From NCBI GenBank assembly GCA_965222505.1, contig OZ244956.1:1116001-1180000 (forward strand): 64,000 bases of DNA, in the 5' to 3' direction. The notes beneath the pieces were generated by a model. It saw only the letters and a list, made by a program, of their open reading frames with translations. It was not told where the DNA came from and did no database searches. The position numbers and the translations under genes were made by a program. This stretch comes from G965222505 sp965222505 (GTDB lineage: Bacteria > Bacteroidota > Rhodothermia > Rhodothermales > DATKEJ01). Of this stretch, positions 8,958 through 16,957 are shown piece after piece (position 1 is the first letter of the stretch; every line of letters begins with the position of its first letter).

Positions 8958-11621
8958 TTAAACGGCTCCGGCATCTTGAATCAGGCTGGCAACGAGGGCC
9001 GTCCAGCCGGTCTGGTGGCTGGCCCCGAGGCCAGCGCCATTGTCGCCGTGGAAGTACTCGAAAAACAGGATCAGGTTTTGCCAGTTTGGATCGTTTTGGA
9101 AGTAGGCATTGTCTCCCCAAAACGGCTGGTTCCCGTGTTCATCCTCCTGAAAAATGCGGGTCAGGCGGTGGGAAAGTTCATCGGCTACCTCGTCCAGCGT
9201 GGCCCAGTTGCCGGAGCCGGTGGGAAGTTCGACTTTGAAACCATCTCCGTAATACTTATGGAATTTCCGGAGGGAGATCACCATCAGGTAGTTGACCGGA
9301 AACCAGATTGGTCCCCGCCAATTCGAGTTCCCTCCAAAGGTACCGCTGGTCGACTCGGCCGGGGTGTAGGCAACGGTGTAGGGTTGGCCACCAGCGTAGA
9401 AGGTATACGGGTGCTCCTTGTGGTATTTGGAGAGGGCACGCAGGCCGTAGTCGGATAAAAATTCAGTTTCGTCCAGCATGCGTTGCAGGATGCGCTGCAT
9501 CTGTTCCCGATCCACCAGGGCGAACAAGTGCCGGTCCTCCGTCCCGGTTTCCATCATCTCGGCGATGTGCTCCAGGAGATGCGGACGGTAATCATAAAAC
9601 CACTGCATCCGCCGCCGAAACCGGGGCAGGTGCTGCAGGAGTTCGTCATCTAGCGTCGCCACCGCAAACAGCGGAATCAGACCCACAAAGGACCGGACCT
9701 TGAGGGGGATGAGCTGGTCGTCCGGGGTGTGCAGGAAGTCGTAGTAGAAGCCATCTTCTTCATCCCAGAGGCCGTCACTGTCATACCCTTTATTGATGGC
9801 GTGGGCAATGTAGATGAAATGCTCGAAAAACTTGGTGGCGACGTCTTCATACGAGGGCCGGGTCCGGGCCAGTTCGAGGGCGATGGTGAGCATGTTCAGG
9901 CAATACATGCCCATCCAGGCGGTCCCATCGGCCTGCTCCAGGTACCCGCCGGTAGGCAGGGGCGCGCTCCGATCAAAGACCATGATGTTGTCCAGCCCCA
10001 GGAAGCCGCCCTGGAAGATGTTGTTATTTTGATTGTCCTTTCGGTTGACCCACCACGTGAAGTTCAGCAACAGCTTCTGGAAGATCCGTTCGAGAAACAG
10101 CGTATCGGCATGCCCGGTGACGTCGCGGGTGATTTTGTACACCTGCCAGGCCGCCCAGGCATGAACCGGCGGGTTGACATCATCCAAGGCCCATTCGTAG
10201 GCCGGAATCTGGCCGGTGGGATGCATGTACCATTCCCGCAACACCAGGATCAGTTGCCGCTTGGCCCATTCCGGGTCGATCATCGCCACCGGCACCATAT
10301 GGAAGGCAAGGTCCCAAACGGCATACCACGGATACTCCCACTTATCCGGCATCGAAATAACGTCCAGGTTATACAAATGGCTCCAGTTGGCATTACGTCC
10401 CTCCTTGCGACGTTCGGGTGGATCGGGCATGCCGGGATCTCCTTTCAGCCATAACTCGACGCTGTAGTGGTAAAACTGCTTGCTCCACATCAATCCGGCA
10501 AAAGCTTGCCGCTGGATGCGTTTCAACTCATCACTCAATCCCTGGCGTTGGACGACTGCGTAAAACGCATCGGCTTCTTCTAATCGCTTGGCTACAGTCT
10601 TGTCAAACCCACGAAACGGCTGACCGTGGGGTTTCGTCGCAAAGCGTACCTCTACGGTAAGGCTTTCACCGGGGGCTACCAGACCCTGTGCGTGGGCTGC
10701 CACTTTGGTCCCCTGCTCCTCATTGACCTTGTCCACTGCCCCCCTGATCACCGCATCATGAACGCCGTCTTTGACATAAGGCGTCGGATTGGGTGTATCG
10801 AAGAGGCGTTCGTAGTTGGTTTCGTTGTCGGTAAAGAGCAGGGGCAAGGGCTCCTCGCGGCCCACCTGCCGGGCACTCCACCAGCGGGTCCCGAGCCGGT
10901 GATGCTCGGCCCGTACGCGGGCCACGCGGGTATCGGCGATGTATTCCATCGTCGGTTTGGGCCGTTCAGGGTTCCACGTCCAGATGTTGCGATACCACAC
11001 ATGGGGCAAGATGTGAATGGGTGCGGGTACCGGCCCCCGGTTGACGGCAGTAATCCGACACAACAGGTCTTCCTGATCGGCTTTCGCGTACTCGATGTAG
11101 ACATCAAAGTATCGGCCTTCGGCGAAGTCGTCTGGCAGGGCATCGTAGAGGTCATATTCCGGCATCAGTCGGCTTCGGCGCTGGTTCTCCTGCACAAGGT
11201 CTCCATACGGAAACCGGACCTGGGGGTACTTGTACAGCATCTTGGCGTAGCTGTGCGTCGGCGTGCTGTCCAGGTAAAAATAGTATTCCTTGACGTCTTC
11301 CCCGTGGTTGCCCTGTGGCCCAGCCAGCCCGAACATCCGCTCCTTGAGAATCGGGTCCTTTTCGTTCCAGAGCGCCACACCCAGGCAAATATTCTGAAGC
11401 CGGTTACAGAATCCGCCGATGCCGTCTTCATTCCAGCGATAGGCCCGGCTGGGGGCATGGGCATGCGGAAAATAATCCCAGGCCTCACCATACGCGCTGT
11501 AGTCCTCGCGGACGGTGCCCCAGGCCCGTTCGCTCACGTAGGGACCCCAGTTTTTCCAATCGGCCTTGCGGGCTTCGGAATCTGCAAGGCGTTTATGCTC
11601 GGGGGTAAGGGGGGGCATCAT
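8958..11621 (-). CDS. GH63-like glucosidase (MGH1-type glycoside hydrolase)
   Basis: About 887 residues from either of two adjacent ATGs (11621 or 11618). There is no signal peptide, so it is probably cytoplasmic. The first third is a beta-rich domain (ends near HVWYRNIWTWNP) and the C-terminal part an alpha/alpha toroid with segments such as WEYPWYAVWDLAFHMV and NWRGPIWFPVNYLM, which are characteristic of bacterial GH63 relatives annotated simply as glucosidase. Acidic residues in W-D-L and W-D-E-E-D-G-F segments are candidates for catalysis. The substrate is probably an alpha-glucoside, perhaps glucosylglycerate or mannosylglycerate as in related enzymes. That is family knowledge and is not shown here. 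Confidence 0.85.
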   Translation of the reverse strand: MMPPLTPEHKRLADSEARKADWKNWGPYVSERAWGTVREDYSAYGEAWDYFPHAHAPSRAYRWNEDGIGGFCNRLQNICLGVALWNEKDPILKERMFGLAGPQGNHGEDVKEYYFYLDSTPTHSYAKMLYKYPQVRFPYGDLVQENQRRSRLMPEYDLYDALPDDFAEGRYFDVYIEYAKADQEDLLCRITAVNRGPVPAPIHILPHVWYRNIWTWNPERPKPTMEYIADTRVARVRAEHHRLGTRWWSARQVGREEPLPLLFTDNETNYERLFDTPNPTPYVKDGVHDAVIRGAVDKVNEEQGTKVAAHAQGLVAPGESLTVEVRFATKPHGQPFRGFDKTVAKRLEEADAFYAVVQRQGLSDELKRIQRQAFAGLMWSKQFYHYSVELWLKGDPGMPDPPERRKEGRNANWSHLYNLDVISMPDKWEYPWYAVWDLAFHMVPVAMIDPEWAKRQLILVLREWYMHPTGQIPAYEWALDDVNPPVHAWAAWQVYKITRDVTGHADTLFLERIFQKLLLNFTWWVNRKDNQNNNIFQGGFLGLDNIMVFDRSAPLPTGGYLEQADGTAWMGMYCLNMLTIALELARTRPSYEDVATKFFEHFIYIAHAINKGYDSDGLWDEEDGFYYDFLHTPDDQLIPLKVRSFVGLIPLFAVATLDDELLQHLPRFRRRMQWFYDYRPHLLEHIAEMMETGTEDRHLFALVDREQMQRILQRMLDETEFLSDYGLRALSKYHKEHPYTFYAGGQPYTVAYTPAESTSGTFGGNSNWRGPIWFPVNYLMVISLRKFHKYYGDGFKVELPTGSGNWATLDEVADELSHRLTRIFQEDEHGNQPFWGDNAYFQNDPNWQNLILFFEYFHGDNGAGLGASHQTGWTALVASLIQDAGAV

Positions 11622-11733
11622 AAAAACGTAAAAATATGCGAGTAACAGGACGGGCACAACCCGCCCGTCCAATATTGCCGATCAATCATGTCACGACATC
11701 CCCATTGGGGGCATGGCATGCCGTGTCCGTGGC

Positions 11734-12423
11734 TCAGGTGTCAAACACGGTTTCGATAAAATACGAGATGTCCGTGAGGTCATCCAGCAGGAGGTCCGGA
11801 TGGTGTACGGCCAATTGTTCGCGGCTGTAGTGCCCGGTTGCAACGGCCACCGAACAGACCCCGATGGAACGCCCACAATTAATGTCGTGCTCGGTATCCC
11901 CAATAATCACCACATCCTTGCCGGTGAAGCGCCGTCCGGTATGGGCATGGGCATGCGCGACAGCGATAGGCGGCAACTGGTAGCGGTCCTCATGGTCGCT
12001 CCCAAAGGCCCCGAAGGGAAAGAGCGTAGAGGAAAATCCGGCGGCGGCTACTTTTTCATAGGCTGTCAGTTCCAGATTTCCTGTCAGCAGGCCCAACTGT
12101 ACATCACTACGGGTTTCAAGATGGGCCAGCAGATCGAATACGCCGGGGTATACCGTCACTTCCGCCGCCCGGATCAGTTCGGGCGCCAGGCGCAGATAGG
12201 CCTCCACGACTTCAGGCAGCAACACCTCCGCTTCACCCTTCGAGCAGCCGTTGGATTCCAGCACTTCCCGGATGATTTGCGGATCGGTTTTGCCGGAAAA
12301 GGAGACCGGCTGACTGTCGATGGGCCGCCCAGCCCATTCAGAGAGCAAGGCCTCGAACGTCCTTCGCCCTACACCATTGGTATTGAGCAACGTCCCATCA
12401 ATATCGAACAACAGCAGCTTCAT
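11734..12423 (-). CDS. HAD-family phosphatase (phosphoglycolate phosphatase-like)
   Basis: A 229-residue haloacid-dehalogenase hydrolase. Motif I is FDIDGTLLNT with nucleophile Asp7 and acid/base Asp9. Motif II is LLTGN, motif III a lysine in the G-K-D-V-V segment, and motif IV GDTEHD, which holds the Mg2+ ligands. The helical cap between motifs I and II fits the subfamily that includes phosphoglycolate phosphatase. The ATG at 12423 overlaps the stop of rfbC by four bases (ATGA), so it belongs to the rhamnose operon. The substrate could be a sugar phosphate, but this is not determined. Confidence 0.85.
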   Translation of the reverse strand: MKLLLFDIDGTLLNTNGVGRRTFEALLSEWAGRPIDSQPVSFSGKTDPQIIREVLESNGCSKGEAEVLLPEVVEAYLRLAPELIRAAEVTVYPGVFDLLAHLETRSDVQLGLLTGNLELTAYEKVAAAGFSSTLFPFGAFGSDHEDRYQLPPIAVAHAHAHTGRRFTGKDVVIIGDTEHDINCGRSIGVCSVAVATGHYSREQLAVHHPDLLLDDLTDISYFIETVFDT

Positions 12424-12989
12424 GGATCGGGAAAATCGACATACTTCGGCAGGCAGTCTACAGGCACATCCTTCAGCAATGGAAACTGCTGATCCCGCCC
12501 CGACAAAACAGGCTCCTGGATCGGCCATTCGATGCCCAGGTCCGGGTCATTCCACCGCAGACCGATTTCGTCTTCGGGATGGTAATAGCCGGTACACTTG
12601 TACTGAAAATCGGCCACATCGGACAAAACACAGAAACCGTGGGCAAAGCCGGGCGGGATGTAAAACTGATGATGGAATTGATCGTCCAGGTATACCCCGT
12701 ACCACTGCCCGAACGTCGGCGAGCCAACGCGGATATCAGCGGCCACATCAAAGACGCGACCCGTGGATACCCGCACCAGTTTGCCCTGCCCAAAGGTGGG
12801 CTGGCAATGCATCCCGCGCAATACGCCTTTTCGGGAACGGGAGTGGTTGTCCTGTACGAAGTCGAGGTGCAGGCCGGCATCCTGATACCGTTCTACCTGG
12901 AAGCTCTCCAGAAAAAAACCGCGTTCATCCCCAAATACGCAGGGTTCAATCACAACGACGCCGGGAATGGGGGTCTTAACGATATTCAT
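12420..12989 (-). CDS. rfbC: dTDP-4-dehydrorhamnose 3,5-epimerase
   Basis: A 189-residue cupin enzyme that epimerises C3 and C5 of dTDP-4-keto-6-deoxyglucose in dTDP-L-rhamnose synthesis. The RfbC hallmarks are present: DERGFFLESF near the N-terminus, the catalytic histidine in the QDNHS-RSRKGVLRGMH segment, FYIPPGFAHGF, and the Y-K-C-T-G-Y-Y patch. The start at 12989 fits the normal family length and overlaps the end of rfbA by 14 bases. It ends with a four-base overlap into the HAD phosphatase gene. No rfbD is seen beside it. Confidence 0.95.
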   Translation of the reverse strand: MNIVKTPIPGVVVIEPCVFGDERGFFLESFQVERYQDAGLHLDFVQDNHSRSRKGVLRGMHCQPTFGQGKLVRVSTGRVFDVAADIRVGSPTFGQWYGVYLDDQFHHQFYIPPGFAHGFCVLSDVADFQYKCTGYYHPEDEIGLRWNDPDLGIEWPIQEPVLSGRDQQFPLLKDVPVDCLPKYVDFPDP

Positions 12990-13872
12990 TTGGGTGCAAG
13001 GCGGCTTCCTGAGTGAGTATTTGACGGAGGTACTGGCCGTAGGCATTTTTCGAGAGGGCATCGGCGAGGCGTTCGAGTTGGGCGGCGTCAATATACCCCA
13101 TCCGGTATGCAATTTCTTCGGGGGCAGCAATTTTGAGGCCCTGCCGGGATTCGATCACCTCGACAAACACGGAGGCTTCGAGCAACGAACGATGCGTACC
13201 GGTGTCCAGCCAGGCCATCCCTCGTCCCAGGACTTCGACGTGGAGGGCATCCCGCTCCAGATAGGTCCGGTTCACATCGGTAATTTCAAGTTCCCCCCGT
13301 GGGGACGGCTTCAGGTTACGCGCAATGTCTACCACCTCATTGTCATAATAGTACAGCCCGACAACGGCATAATTGGATTTCGGATGGGGCGGCTTTTCTT
13401 CAATGTCAACGGCCTTCCCGGCTGCGTCGAAACGGACCACGCCATAGCGCTCCGGGTCTTGTACGTAATAGCCGAACACCGTCGCGCCGGAGATCCGGGC
13501 GGCAGCCCGTTGCAGGGTTTTAGATAATCCTTTTCCGTAGAAGATGTTGTCCCCCAATACCAGACACACAGGATCGGGGCCGATAAATTCTTCTCCGATG
13601 ATAAACGCCTGCGCCAACCCTTCCGGCTTGGGCTGGACCGCATAGCTGAAATTCATTCCCCATTGCTTCCCATCCCCCAGGAGCTTTTCGAACAGCGGCA
13701 AATCGTGTGGCGTGGAGATTACCAATACATCCCGAATCCCGGACAGCATGAGGGTGCTGAGGGGATAATAGACCATCGGCTTGTCATAGATCGGCATGAG
13801 TTGCTTGCTGACGGCCATCGTCAGTGGGTACAATCGGGTGCCGGAGCCACCGGCAAGGATGATTCCTTTCAT
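12976..13872 (-). CDS. rfbA: Glucose-1-phosphate thymidylyltransferase
   Basis: A 298-residue nucleotidyltransferase that makes dTDP-glucose from dTTP and glucose-1-phosphate, the first committed step to dTDP-rhamnose. The N-terminal signature GGSGTRLYPLT and the KQLMPIYDKPM and VLGDNIFYG motifs are intact, and the length is typical. The start at 13872 is the only reasonable one. It precedes rfbC with a 14-base overlap and follows rfbB after a 113-base gap that holds a copy of the GTTCTACGT repeat. Confidence 0.96.
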   Translation of the reverse strand: MKGIILAGGSGTRLYPLTMAVSKQLMPIYDKPMVYYPLSTLMLSGIRDVLVISTPHDLPLFEKLLGDGKQWGMNFSYAVQPKPEGLAQAFIIGEEFIGPDPVCLVLGDNIFYGKGLSKTLQRAAARISGATVFGYYVQDPERYGVVRFDAAGKAVDIEEKPPHPKSNYAVVGLYYYDNEVVDIARNLKPSPRGELEITDVNRTYLERDALHVEVLGRGMAWLDTGTHRSLLEASVFVEVIESRQGLKIAAPEEIAYRMGYIDAAQLERLADALSKNAYGQYLRQILTQEAALHPNEYR

Positions 13873-13874
13873 TT

Positions 13875-13908
13875 ACGTTCTACGTTCTATGTGCGACGTT
13901 CTACGTTT
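13875..13908. repeat. GTTCTACGT-type intergenic repeat, copy 1
   Basis: Three tandem or near-tandem runs of (A)CGTTCTACGTT lie between rfbB and rfbA, three bases upstream of the rfbA start. The same unit recurs at 15101-15136 and 15834-15896 and nowhere inside genes that I could see. There is no coding potential. Confidence 0.7.
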
Positions 13909-13985
13909 GGCATGTGTCAAGGAGGGCAGCAATTCCCGAGTGCTAGTGAGAGATCTCCCTGAGCATTGCACTGCCATGCGCTAGA

Positions 13986-15044
13986 TCATCGGCCGGCGTA
14001 TTGGGTTTCGTAATAGGATTGATAGGAAGCGTCGGCGACGGCGTCCATCCAGGTCTGGTTGTTGAGGTACCACTGAACGGTATTCCGGAGGCCGTCTTCG
14101 AGGGTGTGCCGGGGGTGCCAGCCGAGTTCGGTTTTAATGCGGGTGCAATCCATCGCGTACCGGAAATCGTGCCCCGGCCGGTCTGTAACGAACGTGATAA
14201 GCCCCCGTGCGGTGCCTATGGGACGGCCGAGCGCTTCATCGACCAGATCAGCGAGGGTCTCGACGATTTCGATGTTCGTCCGCTCGCTGTCCCCACCGAT
14301 GGCATAGGTCTCGCCGTCTTTGCCACCGAGGAGGATGGTTTCGATGGCCTCGCAATGGTCCTCGACGTGCAGCCAGTCCCGCACATTATCCCCTTTTCCG
14401 TAGACCGGCAGGGCTTTGCCTGCTGCAGCGTTGCGGATCATCAGGGGAATCAGCTTTTCGGGGAATTGGAAGGGGCCGTAGTTGTTGGTACAGTTTGAGA
14501 GCACTACCGGCAACCCGAAGGTGTGGTTGTAGGCCCGGACGAGGTGGTCGCTGGCCGCTTTGGAGGCCGAATAGGGAGAACGAGGATCGTAGGGTGTGGT
14601 TTCGGTGAAATAGCCGTCGTCCTCCAGGCTTCCGAAAACCTCATCTGTGGACACATGGTAAAAACGATAGGCCCCCGATGCGCCGCCGGTCCAGGCACGG
14701 CGCGCAATATCGAGTAGATTGGCCGTGCCCATAACGTTGGTCCGTACGAAGGCAAGCGGGTCCAGGATGGAACGGTCTACGTGGCTTTCTGCGGCAAAGT
14801 GCACGACGGTCGTGACACCCGCTTCTTTGAACAGACCGGCTACCGCATCATGGTCTGCAATATCAGCCTGGACGAACCGGTAATTGGCCGCGCCTTCGAT
14901 GGACGTGAGGTTCATCAGATTGCCTGCATAGGTTAGCAAATCCAGATTGATAAACCGTACCGCGGGGTGCCGAGGCACCATGCGCAGCAAAAAATTGGAA
15001 CCGATAAAGCCGGCCCCGCCGGTAACGAGGACAACTTTGGGCAT
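13986..15044 (-). CDS. rfbB: dTDP-glucose 4,6-dehydratase
   Basis: An extended SDR enzyme of about 352 residues that converts dTDP-glucose to dTDP-4-keto-6-deoxyglucose. It has the NAD-binding TGGAGFIGSNF motif, the STDEVFG active-site segment and the YSASKAASDHLV YxxxK motif. I chose the ATG at 15044 (MPKVVLVTGG); ATGs at 15056 and 15053 are possible and would add four or three residues. It is the first gene of the leftward rfbB-rfbA-rfbC-HAD set. The products probably feed surface polysaccharide. Confidence 0.95.
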   Translation of the reverse strand: MPKVVLVTGGAGFIGSNFLLRMVPRHPAVRFINLDLLTYAGNLMNLTSIEGAANYRFVQADIADHDAVAGLFKEAGVTTVVHFAAESHVDRSILDPLAFVRTNVMGTANLLDIARRAWTGGASGAYRFYHVSTDEVFGSLEDDGYFTETTPYDPRSPYSASKAASDHLVRAYNHTFGLPVVLSNCTNNYGPFQFPEKLIPLMIRNAAAGKALPVYGKGDNVRDWLHVEDHCEAIETILLGGKDGETYAIGGDSERTNIEIVETLADLVDEALGRPIGTARGLITFVTDRPGHDFRYAMDCTRIKTELGWHPRHTLEDGLRNTVQWYLNNQTWMDAVADASYQSYYETQYAGR

Positions 15045-15100
15045 GTGTGGCATCATAGAGAACAGAGGTTTAACGTTGACCGCAAAATACAACATGGGCA

Positions 15101-15136
15101 GCGTTCTGCGTTCTACGTTCTACGTTCTACGTTATT
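15101..15136. repeat. GTTCTACGT-type intergenic repeat, copy 2
   Basis: Four successive GTTCTRCG units lie upstream of rfbB. They are followed by a short hairpin around TCCCGAATGCTCGGGA (near 15158-15173). The unit is the same as at 13875 and 15834. Confidence 0.7.
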
Positions 15137-15194
15137 CTTCATCCGAACGTCGCATCCCTCCCGAATGCTCGGGACAGGCGCTGAACGTCGCACA

Positions 15195-15605
15195 TCAGAC
15201 ATAGCAAGGGACCTGCGGATTCCGCACGGCCTCGAAAATGATGGCCGTTTCTATGTGGGCCACTTCCGGGCGGGTGGTGAATGCATCCAGTATGAATTCC
15301 CGGAGGTGTCCGGCATCGCGTACAGCGACGTGCAAGAGGAAGTCGTTGACCCCGGCCATGTGGTAACAGGCCAGCACGGCAGGTTGTGCCACTGCATGCG
15401 TCCTGAACGAGTCTACCTCCGAACGCGCATGCCGTGTGAGCCGCAACGCAACCATCGCTTCCAGGCCAATGCCCATCACCTCGGGTCTACATCGGCATGA
15501 AACCCCCGGAACGCCTTGCGCTCCGTCAGGCGGCGCATGCGTTCAAAACAGGTGGAAGGGGCCAGGTCCGCCTTCACCGCCAATTCCCTGGAATCTGCGA
15601 CGGAG
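15195..15605 (-). pseudogene. Lrp/AsnC-family regulator, truncated and frameshifted
   Basis: Two adjacent frames together make most of an Lrp-type regulator. The helix-turn-helix half (SRELAVKADLAPSTCFERM, ending FHADVDP-R) runs from about 15605 to a stop near 15478. The ligand-binding half starts in the next frame (V-M-G-I-G-L-E-A-M-V) and ends at 15195. One missing G in the sequence after GACCCG would join them as D-P-E-V-M-G-I-G-L, so a single-base deletion (or a sequencing error) is the cause. In addition, the first 20 or so residues normally seen in the family are absent. The gene is unlikely to be functional. Confidence 0.75.
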
Positions 15606-15639
15606 GCCCTGGACGCCTTTGCTTCCGGCGCATTTTCGG

Positions 15640-15830
15640 CCGGGAATCCGGCCGGCCTGACACACCGCATCGTTGACCCGGAGGCCCGCGAAGCCAGCGG
15701 CGTGACCGCAGGTCTGATTCGCCTCTCCGTCGGCCTGGAACACCCGGACGATCTCTGGAATGACTTGCAACAAGCTTTGGACAAATGCCGGATAAAGCAG
15801 AACAGCCTGGCCGAAATGGCATACCCGTGA
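15640..15830 (+). pseudogene. C-terminal remnant of a Cys/Met-metabolism PLP enzyme
   Basis: The last 60 or so residues of a methionine gamma-lyase/cystathionine gamma-synthase type enzyme are readable on the plus strand. The LTHRIVDPEAREASGV segment is followed by GLIRLSVGLEHPDDLWNDL, the family's C-terminal signature, with a stop at 15830. The first 330 or so residues, including the PLP lysine, are missing. The remnant lies head to head with the truncated Lrp gene, as expected if a deletion removed both 5' ends of a divergent pair. Confidence 0.7.
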
Positions 15831-15833
15831 ACC

Positions 15834-15896
15834 GTTCTACGTGCGACGTTCTACGTTCTACGTTATTTTCCACCAAACGTAGAGCGTAGAACGTTC
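15834..15896. repeat. GTTCTACGT repeat forming a long hairpin, copy 3
   Basis: Left arm ACGTTCTACGTTCTACGTT (15846-15864) pairs with the right arm at 15876-15895 over about 19 bp with one mismatch and an 11-base loop. The hairpin ends two bases before the ATG of the next gene, so any ribosome-binding site there would be inside the stem. Confidence 0.75.
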
Positions 15897-15897
15897 C

Positions 15898-16221
15898 ATG
15901 CACCTTGCCTTAAGCTACCTCGACATTTTCTTCTCCGGCCAAAACCTGGACCGGCTGTACGACCTATTCGATCCCTCGCTGCACTTTGAAGGGCCGTTTT
16001 TCACGTTTGACACCGCCGAAACCTACATTGAGGCCCTGAAGCAAAACCCACCGGCTCAAATGGCAGGTGAGATCCTGCATACTTTTGAGAGCGGCGAAAC
16101 GGCTTGTGTGATCTACACCTTGAAAAAACCCGGGGTTGAAACCCCCGTGGCTCAACTTTTCGAAACCAACGGCGACCGGATTACTAAAATCCTCCTCATC
16201 TTCGATACCCGAATGTTTTGA
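15898..16221 (+). CDS. NTF2-like/SnoaL-fold small protein
   Basis: A 107-residue protein whose pattern (Y-L-D-I-F-F-S-G-Q-N-L-D-R-L-Y-D-L-F opening, F-E-G-P-F midsection, I-L-L-I-F-D at the end) fits the nuclear-transport-factor-2-like fold, often annotated as nuclear transport factor 2 family protein. The fold begins at about residue 4, so the ATG at 15898 is needed. That ATG sits directly behind a long hairpin with no visible ribosome-binding site. Enzyme activity is unknown. Confidence 0.65.
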   Translation: MHLALSYLDIFFSGQNLDRLYDLFDPSLHFEGPFFTFDTAETYIEALKQNPPAQMAGEILHTFESGETACVIYTLKKPGVETPVAQLFETNGDRITKILLIFDTRMF

Positions 16222-16235
16222 TGATGACCCGGCAA

Positions 16236-16255
16236 GGACCGGTCGAGACCGGTCC
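16236..16255. repeat. Perfect inverted repeat (hairpin)
   Basis: GGACCGGTC, a two-base loop, then GACCGGTCC form a perfect 9-bp stem. No T-run follows, so it is not a classical terminator. A direct repeat (AATCACC units, 16301-16335) follows within 50 bases and overlaps the next start codon. Confidence 0.7.
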
Positions 16256-16315
16256 CTACGTTCGGGCACGCCACAGGGTTTATCGTATTCGCCCTCCTCA
16301 AATCACCAATCACCA

Positions 16316-16852
16316 ATGCCCAATCACCAATCACCTGCTTTCCCGGATCGGCTCAATGAGCGCATAGGCGTTCTGACCCGGCGCGAGGTGGAGGTCCGCA
16401 TGCTGGCTCCGTTAATTGAGGCGTTGGGCGAGGCCTTTGGTCGGGAACAGGTAATCGAAATTGTACGCGAGACCATCATCCGGCTGGCCCGGAAACAGGG
16501 GGGCGAGATGGCCGAACGCATGGGCGGATGCGGACCCACCCACTTCGCCGATACCCTTCAATATTGGACCCGGGACGATGCGCTGGAACTCGATGTACTA
16601 GAGACCACAGACCAGACCCTGCACTTCAATGTCACCCGGTGCCGGTATGCTGAATTATACCGAAGCCTCGGCATTCCCGAACTCGGAGCCGTGTTCTCCT
16701 GCAACCGAGACGTTTCCCTGATCGATGGCTTCAACCCGAAGGCTACCCTCAAACGCACACAAACCATCATGGCCGGCGCCCCCCACTGCGATTTTCGCTA
16801 TCACTTCCCATCCGACTCGGTAAACGCCGACATCGAATCGGGTGAGACCTGA
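16316..16852 (+). CDS. L-2-amino-thiazoline-4-carboxylic acid hydrolase-like protein
   Basis: A 178-residue protein that resembles the ATC-hydrolase family: G-E-A-F-G-R-E-Q near residue 35, a helical first half, and a C-terminal F-N-V-T-R-C-R-Y-A-E-L-Y segment followed by C-N-R-D. Characterised members open a thiazoline ring in L-cysteine synthesis, but most family members have unknown substrates. I use the ATG at 16316 because the family similarity begins before the next Met (16400). This ATG lies inside an AATCACC repeat tract, so the true start is uncertain. Confidence 0.65.
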   Translation: MPNHQSPAFPDRLNERIGVLTRREVEVRMLAPLIEALGEAFGREQVIEIVRETIIRLARKQGGEMAERMGGCGPTHFADTLQYWTRDDALELDVLETTDQTLHFNVTRCRYAELYRSLGIPELGAVFSCNRDVSLIDGFNPKATLKRTQTIMAGAPHCDFRYHFPSDSVNADIESGET

Positions 16853-16957
16853 GTATCCCATTCCTGAACGGTAAGCATGGATCTAAACCCACCCCCTAAG
16901 CGTTGGCTTTGATAATAACACCCGGCTCTTTTCCCACCGCAACCTGAACCCTTTTTT

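Noticed and set aside
9729..11645. Long plus-strand frames opposite the glucosidase
   Set aside because: They show no domain signatures; the minus strand has a full GH63-like protein.
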